Part shown: in pieces, positions 41,890 to 55,046 of the stretch | Numbering within the stretch: the stretch's first letter is position 1 | How the letters are laid out: each line of letters opens with the position of its first letter | Assembly: GCA_964007475.1 (NCBI GenBank) | Contig: OZ023273.1 | Span: 86,570,930 to 86,634,929 of the forward strand | From: Hybos culiciformis | Taxonomy: Eukaryota > Arthropoda > Insecta > Diptera > Hybotidae | DNA: 64,000 nucleotides | Reading direction: 5' to 3' | Translations under genes and position numbers: made by a program | The notes under the pieces: generated by a model | The model's database searches: none | Told to the model about the DNA's origin: nothing | Seen by the model: the letters and a program-made list of their open reading frames with translations, nothing else

Positions 41890-44800
41890 GCTGTTAGTTC
41901 AAATGGGTCCAAGAATTCGAAGTGAGGTGTCAAAGTAGATTTCCATGAAAATTAGTTTTTGAGTAGTTGTATAGATTAAAGGAACGTAAAAAAATGTTCA
42001 GCTCTCTCTTGTGGCCAAGGAATAAATCTGAAATCGAAACGTTGAAAATGGGTCTCATATTTCTTTTCTGAGTTGTTTTTTTTTTTTTTAATTTTTAATG
42101 CAAAGAGGATTTTTGACTTTTATTTATACCTATTTTCTTTTCTTTTCTTAAATTTGTTGCAAGAACATGTTCAACATAATATACCTTATATTTTATGTAA
42201 ATGTTCAAAAAAAAAAGAAAAAAAAAATCATATATAAAGAAAAGTGAATATTATGAAAGATTAAAAGAGCTCAATCGGGTTATGTTTCTTCTTTTTTGTT
42301 TTTTTTTTTTGTTTTAACTAAATGTTTTGATGAAAAATTTATCTTATAAATTATTTTTAATTTTATTTACAGATTTTATTATATTTCCTTCCGTTAAACA
42401 TTAATATGAGAACAGGAATTTTTTTTTTTTTTTCTTTTAAATATAAAAATGATTGTAATAATGAATATCCTGGAAAAACAATTAAATTATATGTACTATA
42501 TAAAGAAATATTTTTCAATTTTCATGATTTTTTTTTTTTTTTGTATTTTACCTACCTACCGTACAGTTATAATGATAAGCAACATTTTTCCTGTTGACAC
42601 AGGGATGATAAAAAATAAATTTTTTATTATATTATATTAAGATTTTTTTTCGAAGAAATAAAAAATGTTGGCAATTTTATTTGAGTACATAAATTTATAA
42701 TTTAATATTTTGTCATTTTAAACTCCAATATTTCAATCTTCTATAATGCTTTGAATGCTAGGAAAATTAATTTTATGTTGAAGGGATAATTTAAGTCTTG
42801 ATTGGTGTTCGAAATAATTAAACGGGAAAGTCATTCTCGTGCCAAAAATTGTTTTTGTCTCCGTATAATGAATAATATTTTTAAAGTTGTTCATTAGGCC
42901 TATAAAACAAAGGCCTAGATTTATTAGAAGGCACAGACTTAGACTTATTATTCAGATCGATAGATTTTTTTTTAAATTGATTGATTTTAAGGTTAAGATT
43001 CCTCAGAAAATTAAGATAATTTTTTATTTCTACGAAGGTAAGACTTAGTACAAAATATCAATAACCTCGTACAATAAATTGGGGCGGCCTACAAAAAAAA
43101 AACATAAATTCGATAAAAAATTCATTGATAATGAATTTTATTTAATATTCAATTCAATTCAATTCGATTTTATTTAAGTTATAGTTTTGTTTTTTTTACT
43201 TTTTTTTAATATATTTTTATTTAATATATTTTAGACAGAGATTCACATTTTAGAATCTAATATTAATACTAATATTAAATTTAGACAAGGCGATGTCCTG
43301 CAGCAATTTTTTGACAGATATTGTTTAACAAATTTCTCCCCATTTATTACTCAACATCAACCTGAAAATTTGATATTTTTTTTATTTTGATTGCATTCAA
43401 AATTCACTTTACAAACTTTTATTTTGTTTTTTATTAACCCCAAGCATTATTTATTTGTTTTTTTACGTCTTTAGTACACCCTTGATAAGCCTGTCAAGAA
43501 GGGAATTGCGATATTTTATCCTGTAGTTTAATTATATATTATATATATATAATTTATATATAGTATAGTACCGAAAATGCATAATAAATAATGGATTGAA
43601 ATATTCATGGGTATTTTATTTGTTATTTTCTTTAATTTTTTTTTTTAAACTCATCTTTTAGTTGCTTCACTGCAAATAAAATCCACCCTCTTTATTTTTA
43701 CATATTTTTTTTATATAATAAATGTTTGTTATATATTATGTATTAATAGCAAGAAAAGTAATTCAAAAATAATTTAACCATAATAATAATCACTAAAAAA
43801 AATTCGTAAAAATTCGTAAAAAAAAAAAATTGTATTTGGGGTTGGAAAATTTTATTCAAATCAACGAATTTTAGTTATATTTGTAAATTATATGTTTTAT
43901 AGTGATTTTTATTTATTTATTGTGCGAGACATTGAAATGATTTATTTTGTACGGCGTAATATTGAATTTGGACTTTTATTATGTGTGAATTCATGGAGCG
44001 TTTTAATTCATTCGATAGTTTTATTATTCGGCTAAATCATTCGATAGTTTTATTATTCAGCTAAATCATAAGATTCATATAATTTTAATTATTATTCACT
44101 ATTCATTTTCATAAATTTAGAATAAAATCTTCAACATATTATAGAATATTTGTTAGACATTAAGGGGTAGTTAACATAATTTCGCTAAAAGTTTAGTTAG
44201 AAAATATATTTTCAAATTTATTTTCTTATTTGCTCTTTTTTTTTTTTTAATAACTTACATATTAGTTTTAGTTATTAATTAACTTATAATTGTACATAGT
44301 TTGTTTTAAAAATAGTAAAATATTACCTTAAAACTTCTCGATTCTCAGTTAATTGTACAAAAGAAAGCCCTCTATTTTCAGCGACAGAATGTTGTTTTCT
44401 TAACGCACCACAGTGGAAAACCACCCCTTTTTTTTGAATTCACTAAAGTTTAAATATTTTGTTTATATATATATATATATATAATCTTATAGTATATTTT
44501 TACTAATAAATTCCAACGGTATGTAATTTTTTTTTTATTTATATATAGAAAATTTTATTTTATTGAAAATTTATGGGCTGTAAATATTCTAATGGAAATA
44601 TGAAATTGAAATGTGATTGTGAACTGACAACTCCCAAGCGACTTATTGGCAGATTATTTGAAATTCAAGCATTTTTTGATCATCAAATAAAAAAAAAAAA
44701 TCTTTGAAAAAATATATAAAATTTCATCAATAATGAATTAATATTTTACATGAAATAGATATTTTATGTACAATTATATATTACCTATATTATAATATAT

Positions 44801-45044
44801 GTGCATAAATATTTTATTGGCAAAAAAAGAATATTTATATATATGTATGTATGTATAATCATCCTAGATACATTTATGTTTATTTTTATTGTGAAAAAAT
44901 AAATTCGTTTCTGATGTTTGATACCATATATTTATTTAGTCTTATCAATTGTATTACTGTTCATGCTAGCTTTTTTATTTCATATTGTATTTATATTAGA
45001 ATGTGATGCGTAGATTATGAAAAAAAGCTTGTCTCGAATCGAAT

Positions 45045-45108
<64 letters not shown>

Positions 45109-47220
45109 AGAAAAGATACACAGATAAATTTTTTTGTATAACTAATTGCAGAAACTTTTTAAAAGCATATTTAAATGTAGTTGAAATAAAAAAAAAATAA
45201 AATAAAAAAATAAAATAAAAGATAGTGTGCAGGTGCAGGCGATGCTTGACCACAAAAAATAATTTATTCATAAGTGCAAAAATTTTCTTATTTTTAATTT
45301 CGTATTAAACAAAATCGATTATAAGTATATGTTTTAATTGGAACTACGGTACTAATTTCTAATTTCACAGTACATACATGGATATATTTTTTTTATGAAT
45401 AAATTTTAAATATGATGATTATTATTATTGGTCTATGTATTTACTTGTGTAATGGGTTGAAAATTAAAAAAGAATGCACTGCACCACAAGAAGTTCCGCT
45501 GCATATTTCTTGAGCATTAAAGTACTTATTAATTTTGTAAGTGTTTATGTTTTTTTTTTTTTGTTATTTTCTCTTATTTTTTTCTGGAAGGGGGGTTTTA
45601 TCCCCAAATCCCCCCCCCCCCCCCCCCCCTTGATCCGCCAGTGATTGTAAGTATATTTTAAAAAAGAAGGTTATACTTTCAAAACTAACTTTGGGCCTGA
45701 AAAATAGTTAGAATATTATTTTTGTCAAACTAAAATTTTCAATAATGTTATAATTATAATAAAAAGGGATGTCAAAGGCAGCTTCCTGCTTTTGTTTTTT
45801 GTTTTTTAAACAAAAAGATAATAGTCTTCTAGTATCATAAGGTTTTTGGCATTAAAAATTTCAGATCGTTTGTATACTTTGACTGTATGATTAAGCTTTA
45901 CTTTATTTTACTATACTTGGAACAATGAACGTAACTTTACAGCTTAAGTTTTGAACCTTGTTTTTTACACTCACGGTCACTTGAATAGGGCCAGTTTTTA
46001 ACGTTTCTCAATTTTTTCCCATCAAAACGTCATATTCAAGTGAGCGGGAATGAATTTATTTTATGCATATTAATATTTATTCTTAAAAATTGTTGTTTAT
46101 CTTTGCAACGTTTGAAAAACTTTCCATGGATTCTGGGATTGATTGCGATCAATCCTTACAAAATGTTTATAATAATTTAATAATACTGTAATAGGTAGAT
46201 ATATTTAATTTTAAACAAAATACGATTATCATTATATTTTTATCTTTGCAGTAATTCCATTTTATGCAAATTTTCAAAACAGAAAACAAAAATTTTCATA
46301 TAGGTATATAACAATGAAAATAATTTCAGGAAAGATTAGAAATTATTATGAATGATTAAAATTTGTGTTCGTCTAGCTGTGAATGAAATGATTAATATAC
46401 GAAAGGCAGGAAAAATATGTTTATGAAATAATATACAATTTAATAATGTAATATTTTTTTTTTATTATTTCAGAAACATTAGATGTAAAAACTTATGGAA
46501 TTTTTTTTTAAATAATTATGAAATTTAATTCTGGGAATAATCCATATTACTGTGGAATATAATGTGGAGTTTTAGATAGGCTGACTTCTAAATATATTCT
46601 TTAGAAAATAGAAATATCTTAAAAATGCCTGAAGCTCGCATAACATTTCGAAGTATACAAAGTGAAACAAACTTACAAATATGAAATAAACTTACTATCT
46701 TACTATCATCATTAAAATTCTTCCAAAAAACTTCTATTTAAATATTGTGCTAAGTATATCAGAAGTTTCAGCTCCGAGTTGATTAGCCTGTTATTTAGAG
46801 TCTGTTATGTCAACTTAATATTGCGGATATTAATGATATAACAAGTTTTTTTTTTTTTTTTTTATTTACTGTTTCATAAAAAAAGAAATGAATCATAATA
46901 CATTTCAAAGTAACAAAATAATACAAATTCATGATAATATTAAAAATTATAGCAAAAAAAAAAAAAATTCATTACAGATTATATAGTTAATTCATTTTAT
47001 ACAAAAAAACAATCTTTAAATTTATAGTAATTGAGTTAAGTTTAGATAACTTTATAGTTTACAAATAAAAAATATTCTAACTTTAAGTAGTTTACGTAAG
47101 ATAAAAAAATATGTGTGAGCCTCATCCTCATAAGCTCACGAAAGAAGTTTAACTTCTTTATTTACTTGCAAATATTTATTTTGCTACGGACTCTGACTGA
47201 TTTACTTTTGTAAGTGGAAG
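41890..47220. other. Long AT-rich non-coding stretch with simple repeats
   Basis: No gene, transposase or structured element recognised in over 5 kb. Local items: a 31-bp tandem pair around ATTCGATAGTTTTATTATTC (about 44011-44070), (AT)n at 45047-45104, a 20-base C run at 45610-45629 and a T run near 46844. Next to the C run, CACTGGCGGATCAAGGGG on the minus strand resembles a transposon terminal repeat, but no partner end was found. Confidence 0.5.
45047..45104. repeat. (AT)n microsatellite
   Basis: Nearly pure AT dinucleotide array; the minus-strand frame through it is an artefact of the repeat. Confidence 0.9.
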
Positions 47221-47224
47221 ATGG

Positions 47225-48130
47225 GGCTAAATTTTTTCTTACGAAATTTGTGTGTAATCATTTATTCTTTTTTACATACCAAATTTGAATGAAATCGGAC
47301 GAACTTTAGAAGTCGCTGGGTAGGATCAATCAATATTTTGTTACAAAATTTATGTGTTTAATCGTTTCCTCTTTTTATTTACCAAATTTGAATAAAATCG
47401 GATGAACTGTAGAAGTCCGCCCTGGGGAATGCAAAACCGGATTTTCGGATTCCGGCAATTCGGAATTGCGCCTGTTTTTGAATTTCAAAAAATTCGGAAC
47501 TCAAAATGCTAAATTCCGAATTTTTCAAATTTGGTAGAACTTTTACTGGCGGGAATTTAGACCAATTGTTTATTTTTTTAAAGCATTAAAATTCACAAAA
47601 ATTGAAATCTAAGTAGCTATCGCAAGTCTGCAAATACATAAAACTTTTTTTCATATTAATCAACATTAACAAAATAAGTTGGAGTTCCGAGTTCAGTGAT
47701 TTATTTGGAATTTTTATTTTTCCATTCAGTTTATTCACTTTCGGTTTATTAAAAAGTATAAAATTTTATTTTAATAAAAAATATTTCATAATTTAATTTG
47801 TTATAATTTTAATGTTTTGAACTAAATACACTAATATTTTTGTTAAAGAATAATTTAATTTAATTTTTTAATATATTTTAATTTTTATATGAAATTCCGG
47901 AATAAACTAAAATTTCGGATTTCATTTCAAGACAATTCCGAAAATCCGGAATTAAATTTTTATTAAAAAAATGCATTCCCTAGTCCGCCCCCCGTGGTGG
48001 TCGCTGGGTAGGATCAATCAATTTTTTGTTACTAAATGTACGTGTTTAATCGTTTCCTCTTTTGATTTACCAAATTTGAATAAAATTCTTTGTTACGAAA
48101 TTTGTGTGTAGTCAGTTCCTCTTTTTGAGG
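47225..48130 (+). repeat. Array of the 110-bp dispersed repeat, split by a hAT MITE
   Basis: Four or more units with ACCAAATTTGAATGAAATCGG, GAACTTTAGAAGTC and GTCGCTGGGTAGGATCAATC. The MITE at 47423-47982 sits inside one unit, at its GTCCGCCC. Confidence 0.8.
47423..47982. mobile_element. hAT-type MITE
   Basis: The ends TGGGGAATGCAAAACCGGAT and, reverse-complemented, TAGGGAATGCATTTTT are flanked by a perfect 8-bp duplication GTCCGCCC (47415-47422, 47983-47990). Subterminal motifs CGGATTTTCGGATTCCGG and TTCCGAAAATCCGGAATT are inverted relative to each other. No coding frame. Confidence 0.85.
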
Positions 48131-48520
48131 ACACAATTCTTATTAACTCGTAAAGTAATTTGTCTGTATATTTCTTTACTATTTTCGACACTCTCGTAGA
48201 CCCACTTTTCGTCATCACATCGAGCTGAAATTTGCACACAGGTCATCTCGCGTGACAATTGAAGCTATCAAATTTGAAGCGGAAATTTCCATGGAAAACC
48301 CGGAAAATCGGGAAAAATCATTTGAAAATTTGGTACAAATTTGAATAGTGATAAATCCGTTTTAGGAAAAATGCAAAGTTTTCTGATTTTTCCGAAAAAA
48401 TTTTTCGGAATTTTCCAAAAAATCTGAGTCCACCTCTGTGTGTGAAGAAAAAGTTATTTTCTACTTTTTCATGCGGCCTGGCCTCAGTTTTTTGGAAAAC
48501 TCGTTTTTAACTTATTTTTT
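48131..48520 (-). repeat. Second copy of the 2.5-3.35 kb repeat
   Basis: Reverse complement of parts of 2690-3350 (GACACTCTCGTAGACCCAC, CCATGGAAAACCCGGAAAATC), ending in one arm of the MITE seen complete at 2477-2689. Confidence 0.7.
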
Positions 48521-49252
48521 TACATACCAAATTTGAATGAAATCGGCCAATCAAATTTTAAAATATCGCTATTTTATTTCGTAAATACATGCTACATGCC
48601 ATGCTACAGGCTACAACGTCTTATATTTCCCTGCTTTTATATTTGTTTTTACTTTTTAACATGATGCATTCTGTGGTTATTACCCCTATTTTGCAGCGTT
48701 GTGGCTTTACTTTTCGTCACGTAGGACATAATATATTCTGTCTTCATTTTTCCACTATTTCCTTACAAAATTTTTTACAATACCTCGCTAAAGAAGTTAA
48801 ACTTCAATAAGAAAATTTTAACACAAGACACTTGTTCTGTTACTATAATTAAAGTAATATATTGCTCTAAGCTTCATAGAGATATTATAGGAGCAAAGTG
48901 TGAAAAAAGTTTAGCAAACTAATTGTTAGTTACAGCATAAAAATCTAGTTATAACAAATATTTGATTTAAAATAAATTAAATATTTGAAGTATTTGAGTA
49001 ATAAAGGAAAAAATGTATTTGAAATGAAGTAAGTATAAAGGAGTAGAAAAATAATTCAATCCAAAAAAAGAAAAAAAAAATTCAATTAGCGCGAGTAACA
49101 ATGATCCTCCAGTATTTTCTGTGAATGTATGATTTAAATATGAAGATCAGAAAATTATCTAAAAAGAAAAGTGAAGTATATCAAAATACCCAACTAGTTA
49201 TCAAAGCAAAGTATATCAAAATACCCGATTATTTTTTCATAATAATTACAGG
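48521..49252. other. Non-coding DNA
   Basis: The 73-codon frame at 48589-48810 has no recognisable domain and lies among repeats. Nothing else seen. Confidence 0.45.
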
Positions 49253-49258
49253 TGATAC

Positions 49259-51250
49259 CTATATACCAATTATCAACCTGTGTTCGATAATCAATGCCTT
49301 AACTCTAGTTTTGAAAAGATTAATATTTTGATTTTCTTTTATTTGATCAGGTAAAGAATTAAAGCAAATGGGTGCAATGTGAGTTGTTCTTTGCCTAGCA
49401 AATTGACTATTTGTTCTTGATAGTTCCATTCTACCACTATTTCTGGTCTGACTATTAGGTCGATAATCAAATTCTAAAATGTTGAAACCCACAAAATTTA
49501 TATGTCTGTAAATCTGGATAACAGATTTATAAAAAGAAATTCCTCGTAAAGGTAAGTTATTAATAAAGTTTTTAAAGTAAATTGCCTTAAAGGCCTTGTT
49601 TTGAAGAAGCTATTGTTTTTTAATTTCAGTTAGGTTAGTATTTCCCAAACTAGATGTAGCATATGATAGATGCGAGTGCACCAACGCAAATATTTTTGCA
49701 TCAGTGATTAGACAATTTCTTTAGAATTCCAACTCCCGGAGCTATTTTATTCGCTAAGGTCTTAATTTGCGATTTCCATGCAAAATCATTATCAATCCTA
49801 ACACCCAAAAATTTTTATAGTAATGCTTTCTCGTATGACATGCCGTCAAGGTTAATAATTGAAATAGTTTCATTGTTAAAAATCTTCTACGCTGGGGAGT
49901 GGCAAATAAAATTAAATTAGTCTTCTCAACATTAAGTTTTGGTTTGTTTAAATTCATATACGTTTTAATCTTTTTGTAGTCATTTTGAATGGAAACAACA
50001 ATATCTAGAAGGATAATAAAAAAGCTGAGATGCAATTAGTTAAAGAAATTTTTATTTGGTCATAATTGGTATATTTCACCTTTGTTGGGGATGCTATGGT
50101 TGTTATGATCGCTGAAATCGTTAACTACAGTATTAACCGATAAATTATTAATGAAAGAGCTATTAAAAATAACTTGATCTATTAATGAATTAGATGAAAT
50201 TCTATACCTTTTAACTTCAAATTGGAAATAATCATTTTGAAAATGGAAATAATCATTTTCAAAATGGAAATAATTATTTTCAAATTGGAAATAATCATTT
50301 TCAAATTGGAAATAATAATTTTAAAATAGTAAGGTAGCAAGCCAGGTACGATAAAACAGTTTGTGAAGTTTTTCATTAGTTGTATCTTTGCCAAAAAGTT
50401 CAATAAATAAAAAAAATATTTTTGCTAAAAAAAATTTCTGTTTTATCGCACTTGGCTTGCTACCTTTCTACTTAAATTAAATATTATCATTTCTAGTTCG
50501 AAAATGATTGTTTTTAATTTGAAAATGATTGTTTCCATTTTGAAAATGATTATTTCTAATTTGAAAATGATTATTTCCATTTTGAAAATGATACTTTCCA
50601 ATTTGAAAATGATTATTTCCATTTTAAAACTGATTATTTCCAATTTGAAGTTGAAAAGGTATAGTTGGAAATATATTACATATACAAAAGTCAATTGTTG
50701 ATATATTGTTTAAATATTCAGTGGAAATTGGTAACTCTTCCATAGAATTAATGTTTGAATCACCAACAAGTAAAATAGGATCATGAAGACCAGAATCCAT
50801 TAAGGAGGATATTTTTTCAATGAATAGAATTGGTGAATATTGCTGAGGACAGTAGAGATTTTCAACGGTTTTGCTTTTATTTTTATATTAGGAATTTCCA
50901 CTAATAAATAGTTTAATAATGCTTCATTCTTGTCCAGGAGTTGGAGTTCGAAAGTGTTGTCTATATATATTGATACACCAACATAACCGTCACCAGACAG
51001 GAAAACACTGCTTTATACGAATCTAAATTATATAATTTTTTTAAATGTTCATTTACCCAAGTTTTTTGCAAACAGATAAAAGTTGGACGTTTAGGTAATT
51101 CAGTACCTGAACTCATTGAATTTACTGATAGAGGCAATGCTTCTACAGTAAAAAGAAAGTATGGTTGGCATGGATATTCTCTGCTCTTCACATTCCTCAA
51201 CAAACTCAGAAATACTGGAATAGAAATAATTTCTAACGTCAATAGTCATC
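49259..51250 (-). pseudogene. Degenerate LINE with endonuclease and RT C-terminus
   Basis: Minus-strand pieces in LINE order. At 51250-50665 an endonuclease (EEP) part holds ICLQKTWVNEHLKKLYNLDS, a ILLVGDSNINS block (about 50780-50740) and TIDFCICNIFP. After the foldback at 50202-50664 comes more of it, with SLIDQVIF and a FSDHN-like motif (about 50110). At 50035-49754 is the RT palm/thumb border (KPKLNVEKTNLILFATPQRR), and at 49492-49259 the C-terminal tail (QFARQRTTHIAPICFNSLPD). The RT core is deleted and frames shift between pieces, so the copy is dead. It is a different LINE from the fragment at 31.2-31.9 kb, though with a similar C-terminal pattern. Confidence 0.75.
50202..50664. mobile_element. 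Foldback element inside the LINE, tandem AAAATGATTATTTCCA units
   Basis: The left arm repeats GGAAATAATCATTTTSAAA about five times. The right arm repeats the complement TTTGAAAATGATTATTTCC about eight times. The outer ends CTATACCTTTTAACTTCAAA and its complement pair, and an inner inverted pair GTAGCAAGCCAGGTACGATA / TATCGCACTTGGCTTGCTAC surrounds the centre. It interrupts the LINE endonuclease. No exact target duplication was found. Confidence 0.8.
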
Positions 51251-51789
51251 AAAAATAGCAAGAATTTAAATATAATTAATTAAGGTATGGAAATTTATTT
51301 TATAAAGTTCTGATAAGTTAATTTAATTACAATTTAATGTGAAGTTAGTTGAGTTACTAATAAAAATTAATGTGAAGTTAGTTGAGTTACTAAAAAATTA
51401 CAATCAAAAGGTAGTTGGTAGTAATGATCAAAAAAGTACGTTCAAGGTTGGTGTATTACGTGCAAAAGAAAGAAGAGAAATAAATCAAACAAAAGCAATA
51501 AGAACAATAATAATCGAGTCAGATTACAACTAAAAATCCTATATTTAGGTCACCTTATTTAAATGCGTTCACACTTGCACTTTTTGTTTTTTTCTCTCTT
51601 TTTGTAATCTCTTTTTTCTTTTCTTCTGGGGATTTTTTTTTTCTTCGTTTTTTGACAAAAAATGCCGCCAAGCTCCTAAAAGAATGCAATTTTTAGTTTA
51701 TTTTTTTCTCACAGAGCTTATTTGTTATTTGATTTTGAAAAGCCACTAGCTTTTTTTTCTTTTTTTTGTATGGAAAAATCGGCGCCGTG
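51251..51789. other. Non-coding DNA with a short tandem duplication
   Basis: AATGTGAAGTTAGTTGAGTTACTAA occurs twice (about 51337 and 51369). No gene recognised. Confidence 0.5.
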
Positions 51790-52025
51790 ACTATTGTCCG
51801 CGGGACATTTGTCCGCGATGAAATTTGTATGGAAAACTTGGCGGACAAATGTCATTTTGCAAAATGTCATTTGTCCGCGATTGTAAAATGACATTTGTCC
51901 GCCGACGAAAAATCAATCGCGGAGAAATGACATTTTGCAAAATGACATTTGTCCGTTAAAGTTAGAAAGTTCAATCGTGGACAAATGTCATTTTGCAAAA
52001 TGTCATTTGTCCGCGATTGATTTTT
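51790..52025. repeat. Palindromic array of ACAAATGTCATTTTGCAAAATGTC units
   Basis: Inverted and direct copies of CGCGGACAAATGTCATTTTG alternate, giving long self-complementary stretches centred on TTTTGCAAAA. Same architecture as the foldback elements elsewhere in the window, with a different unit; borders and target duplication not resolved. Confidence 0.7.
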
Positions 52026-52829
52026 CAATTTTGGAGATACTGCAGATTACGTGAAACACTCAGAATCGTCTGAAGCTTGGAAAAGGGTAGAGGGGTAGAG
52101 GCCCCCCAAATTCTTCATACATTTTGTATGTGCAATTTTTGTTTTTTGCCCGATTTGCCCCTTAAAGAGAAGGTGGTGGGGGGCGGCGGGCCCGCGGACA
52201 AGTGTCCAACCCCCGAAAAATCCACAAAAACAACGATTATAGCTTTTTCAAAAAGCCATTAAAAAGCCGAAGTGTGACAGCCTTATTATTTGCGTTAAAA
52301 AGAATTTAAGTTATTTAAAAAAATTACAAATACAAAATTGAACAGAAATCTAAAAAATAAGAATAAAATACCTACCTAAAATTCTAAAAAAATAATAAAA
52401 AAAAAGTAAAGTTTTATTTTCTGTTCAAATTTTGTAAAAAATTAATTAAAAAAAAAATTCGAATCCATTTTTTTAAGTTTAAAAATATTTTTTATTTTTG
52501 TTCTGTCAACAAAATATTTTTTATTACAATTGACATATCAAATTATCACTTGCGACTCATTTTCATTTTTCATACACACAAACAACTGAAAAAATGAAAT
52601 TTAACAAATTATGCTGTGTTTTATTCCAATTTATTTCATTTCATCCCTGAATTTTTTCTCGGATTGGCCAATCCAACATGCAATCCGAGAAATTTTTTTA
52701 TATAAAAATGTGAGCTTCAATCCTTTTTTAATCCCTTGGTGTATAATAACTTGTTTACACCAAAATGGAATGATACTTTAATCCTACTTAGGGTTCCCAG
52801 AAAAATAAAAAAAATATGTATATAAACGC
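52026..52829. other. Non-coding DNA with a repeat shared with 57400-57560
   Basis: A stretch around 52365-52460 (AATACCTACCTAAAATTCTA, AATTAATTAAAAAAAAA) recurs at about 57420-57510 in the same orientation. The G-rich part at 52075-52200 has only a chance frame. Confidence 0.5.
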
Positions 52830-54470
52830 CAAAACGTTTAAAAATTTTCCTTCTGATTTAAATAAAACTTTCAAGGTTTTTTTTTTAAGTGTACGAAAAA
52901 AATAGACCCATCCTTTTTTTTAGATCAATTCGAGTGTAATATTCAGTGTTTGGGCGAGTTGAAAAATCCACTTTTTAGCATTTTTCATAAAAAACCCATA
53001 ATTTTAAAAATTCATAACTTTTGAAAGAAAGAACCGAATTGGACGCTTAGAGATGCAAATAAAAGATATTGAATTAAGCTTTTCAAATAAAATCTCTGAA
53101 TTTTTGATGTTATAAAGCAGTATTTCTCAAACTAGGAGACGCGGAGGGCTTGCAAAGGAGCCGCGAAGGTCTTGCAAGGGGCCATAAAAATTTTACTAAT
53201 TAAGTTACTTTCTTAAACTATAAATACATTTTTATGTTATGATATAAATTTATTTACTTTTTGAACCGTTTTTAAAAAAACAAGTTTATAAAAACAAAAA
53301 AGTAGTATTAATAGGAGCTTGAACATTAAAAACGAGAATATAACATAGTGCAGTGTTATTATTTAAAAGTAAATTGTAATTAATTTCAAAATTTTAAATG
53401 TACAAATAAGTTTTTATTTAATTTCTTTGTTTTTAGTTTTTATTTAATTTTTTTGTCCTCCGGCTCTACTAACACTCCAACCAAAAGATCGCAGCTCTGC
53501 TGCTCTCAGCTCCAGCTCCGCTCCTAAGGCCTGCTATTTAAAAAAATATCTCGGAGAATGTACTATAATTAATTAATTAATTTAATTTAAAAAAAAATCA
53601 ATCCCTATGGAGAATTGGTACATATTTTTAGGAACTTGGCAGTTTTTTAGTCCTAAAAAAAACAAAGATAATGAAGAGGAGAGATATTTTTAAGCACTTG
53701 GCAGTTTTGTTGTCATAAAAAAAATCAAAAAAAAAAAAATTTACAACAAAATCTCGGAAAAAAAAAGATTGATTTTTGTTTTGAATTCATTTTATTTAAA
53801 TAAAAATACCTTTTAAATGTTGTTTTATTTCGAATAATTTTTGTGGAGCCGCATCATTTTTTTTTTTAGTTTAGGGAGCCTCGACATGAAAAAGTTTGAG
53901 AAGCAATCTTATAAAGGACTCTCTAAGCTTTAAAAATAAAATAATTAAAAAAAAATTTTCCTGTCCCACATGTATTGAAAATCTCAAAACATGAAAATAA
54001 TGTAATTTTTTGCAGACAAAGGATACCCAAATTTGAATTTGAAAAGCTGAATTCAATACCTTTCATTTGTATCTCTAAGCGTCCAAATAGGTTTTTTCTA
54101 TCAAAAGTTATGAATACATAAAATTATGGATTTTTATGAAAAAATCTTAAACGAGCCTTGCTCGTACGCCTTACTTTAAAATGGTTCATCAAACTTTTTT
54201 ACATTTTTCTTGAGTTTTATTCTCATTTAAATTAAAAGAATCTTGTTGGACCTTTTTTTCAAAAGTGTACTTTTTCAACTTTTTTTTGAAGCATCGCAGA
54301 AATTTCGGACAGGCATTTTCCGAAAATTTCAGGGATAAAAAAGTTTTAAAAAGTATACCGACTTTTGGAATATAAATTTTTTGTTCTAAATTTAAAAAAA
54401 ATTGTTTTATGAAGACAAAAAACAAGAAATATATAAAAAGTTGAATGAAAAATTTTAAAATAAGGCGTTC
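52830..54470. repeat. Long imperfect palindrome with a nested hAT element
   Basis: The left part (TTCATAACTTTTGAAAGAAA, TTGGACGCTTAGAGATGCAA, AAGCTTTTCAAAT) pairs with the reverse complement of 53990-54170. The two halves are separated by the hAT element at 53118-53908. The outer limits are uncertain. Confidence 0.6.
53118..53908. mobile_element. hAT-type non-autonomous element
   Basis: The left tip CAGTATTTCTCAAACT and right tip, reverse-complemented, GATTGCTTCTCAAACT resemble the CAGTGTTTCTCAAACT tip of many hAT elements. They are flanked by a perfect 8-bp duplication TTATAAAG (53110-53117, 53909-53916). There is no transposase frame in the 791 bp. Confidence 0.88.
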
Positions 54471-54705
54471 GAATATTAATGAAGGAGTTTAAATAATAAT
54501 ATAGAGGAACACAATTTCATTATCAATATCACATTGTTTCAAAGTACTTTCTCAATCAGTTACTTAATAAAAATTTAACTTACATAAAATTGTATCCGAC
54601 ATTACTCATTTTTTTGTTTATTTTTGTGTCGCTGTTTTTTTTTTTTAATTTTTTAACTTAGCTTAGGAGGAAAAAAAAAATGAGGATAATAATGAAAAGA
54701 AGGAC

Positions 54706-54900
54706 AGGTGACAGGACATAAGCCCACAGGCCATAACGCCGTAATGGGATTATGACTCGTTTCAGTGGGACATTTCCCCATAAATGAGTTGTGGGGAAAT
54801 GTCCCACTGCGGTGGGTCAGAAAACCATAAAAATGTGAAACAAAACCCCACAATGTGGCGAAATGACCCACTAAACTGGGCCACAAAACCATAAAATTCT
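54706..54900. repeat. Copy of the TGGGACATTTCCCC palindromic repeat
   Basis: Starts GGTGACAGGACATAAGCCCAC and contains TTTCCCCATAAATGAGTTG and GGGAAATGTCCCACTG in inverted arrangement. Same family as 1068-1265 and 57015-57213, opposite orientation. Confidence 0.75.
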
Positions 54901-54941
54901 AAAATAAAATTGTAATTCCAGCGTATCTTGTTATATCCTAG

Positions 54942-55046
54942 TTCATTTTGTATATAATACGATTTACACCTATTCCAAGTGTAATTCAAAAATACTTTCT
55001 GAATTACACTTGGAAAAGGTGTAAATCTTATTATATACAAAATGAA
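54942..55046. mobile_element. Tiny palindromic MITE (about 105 bp)
   Basis: TTCATTTTGTATATAATACG followed by ATTTACACC pairs with GGTGTAAAT...TTATATACAAAATGAA; the centre is near 54994 (CCAAGTGTAATTC / GAATTACACTTGG). No distinct target duplication. Confidence 0.75.

Noticed and set aside
45047..45271. 74-codon frame ending in repeated Tyr-Ile
   Set aside because: Translation of an AT dinucleotide array.
45610..45629. Run of 20 C as a possible functional G-quadruplex
   Set aside because: A single homopolymer, often a sequencing or assembly weak spot; no second G-tract context.
52077..52262. 61-codon frame in a G-rich stretch
   Set aside because: No family resemblance, overlaps repeat borders, no splice or promoter context.
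51563..52279. Possible transposon with TTCACACTTGC-like ends
   Set aside because: The proposed ends match over only about 10 bp and no target duplication was found.
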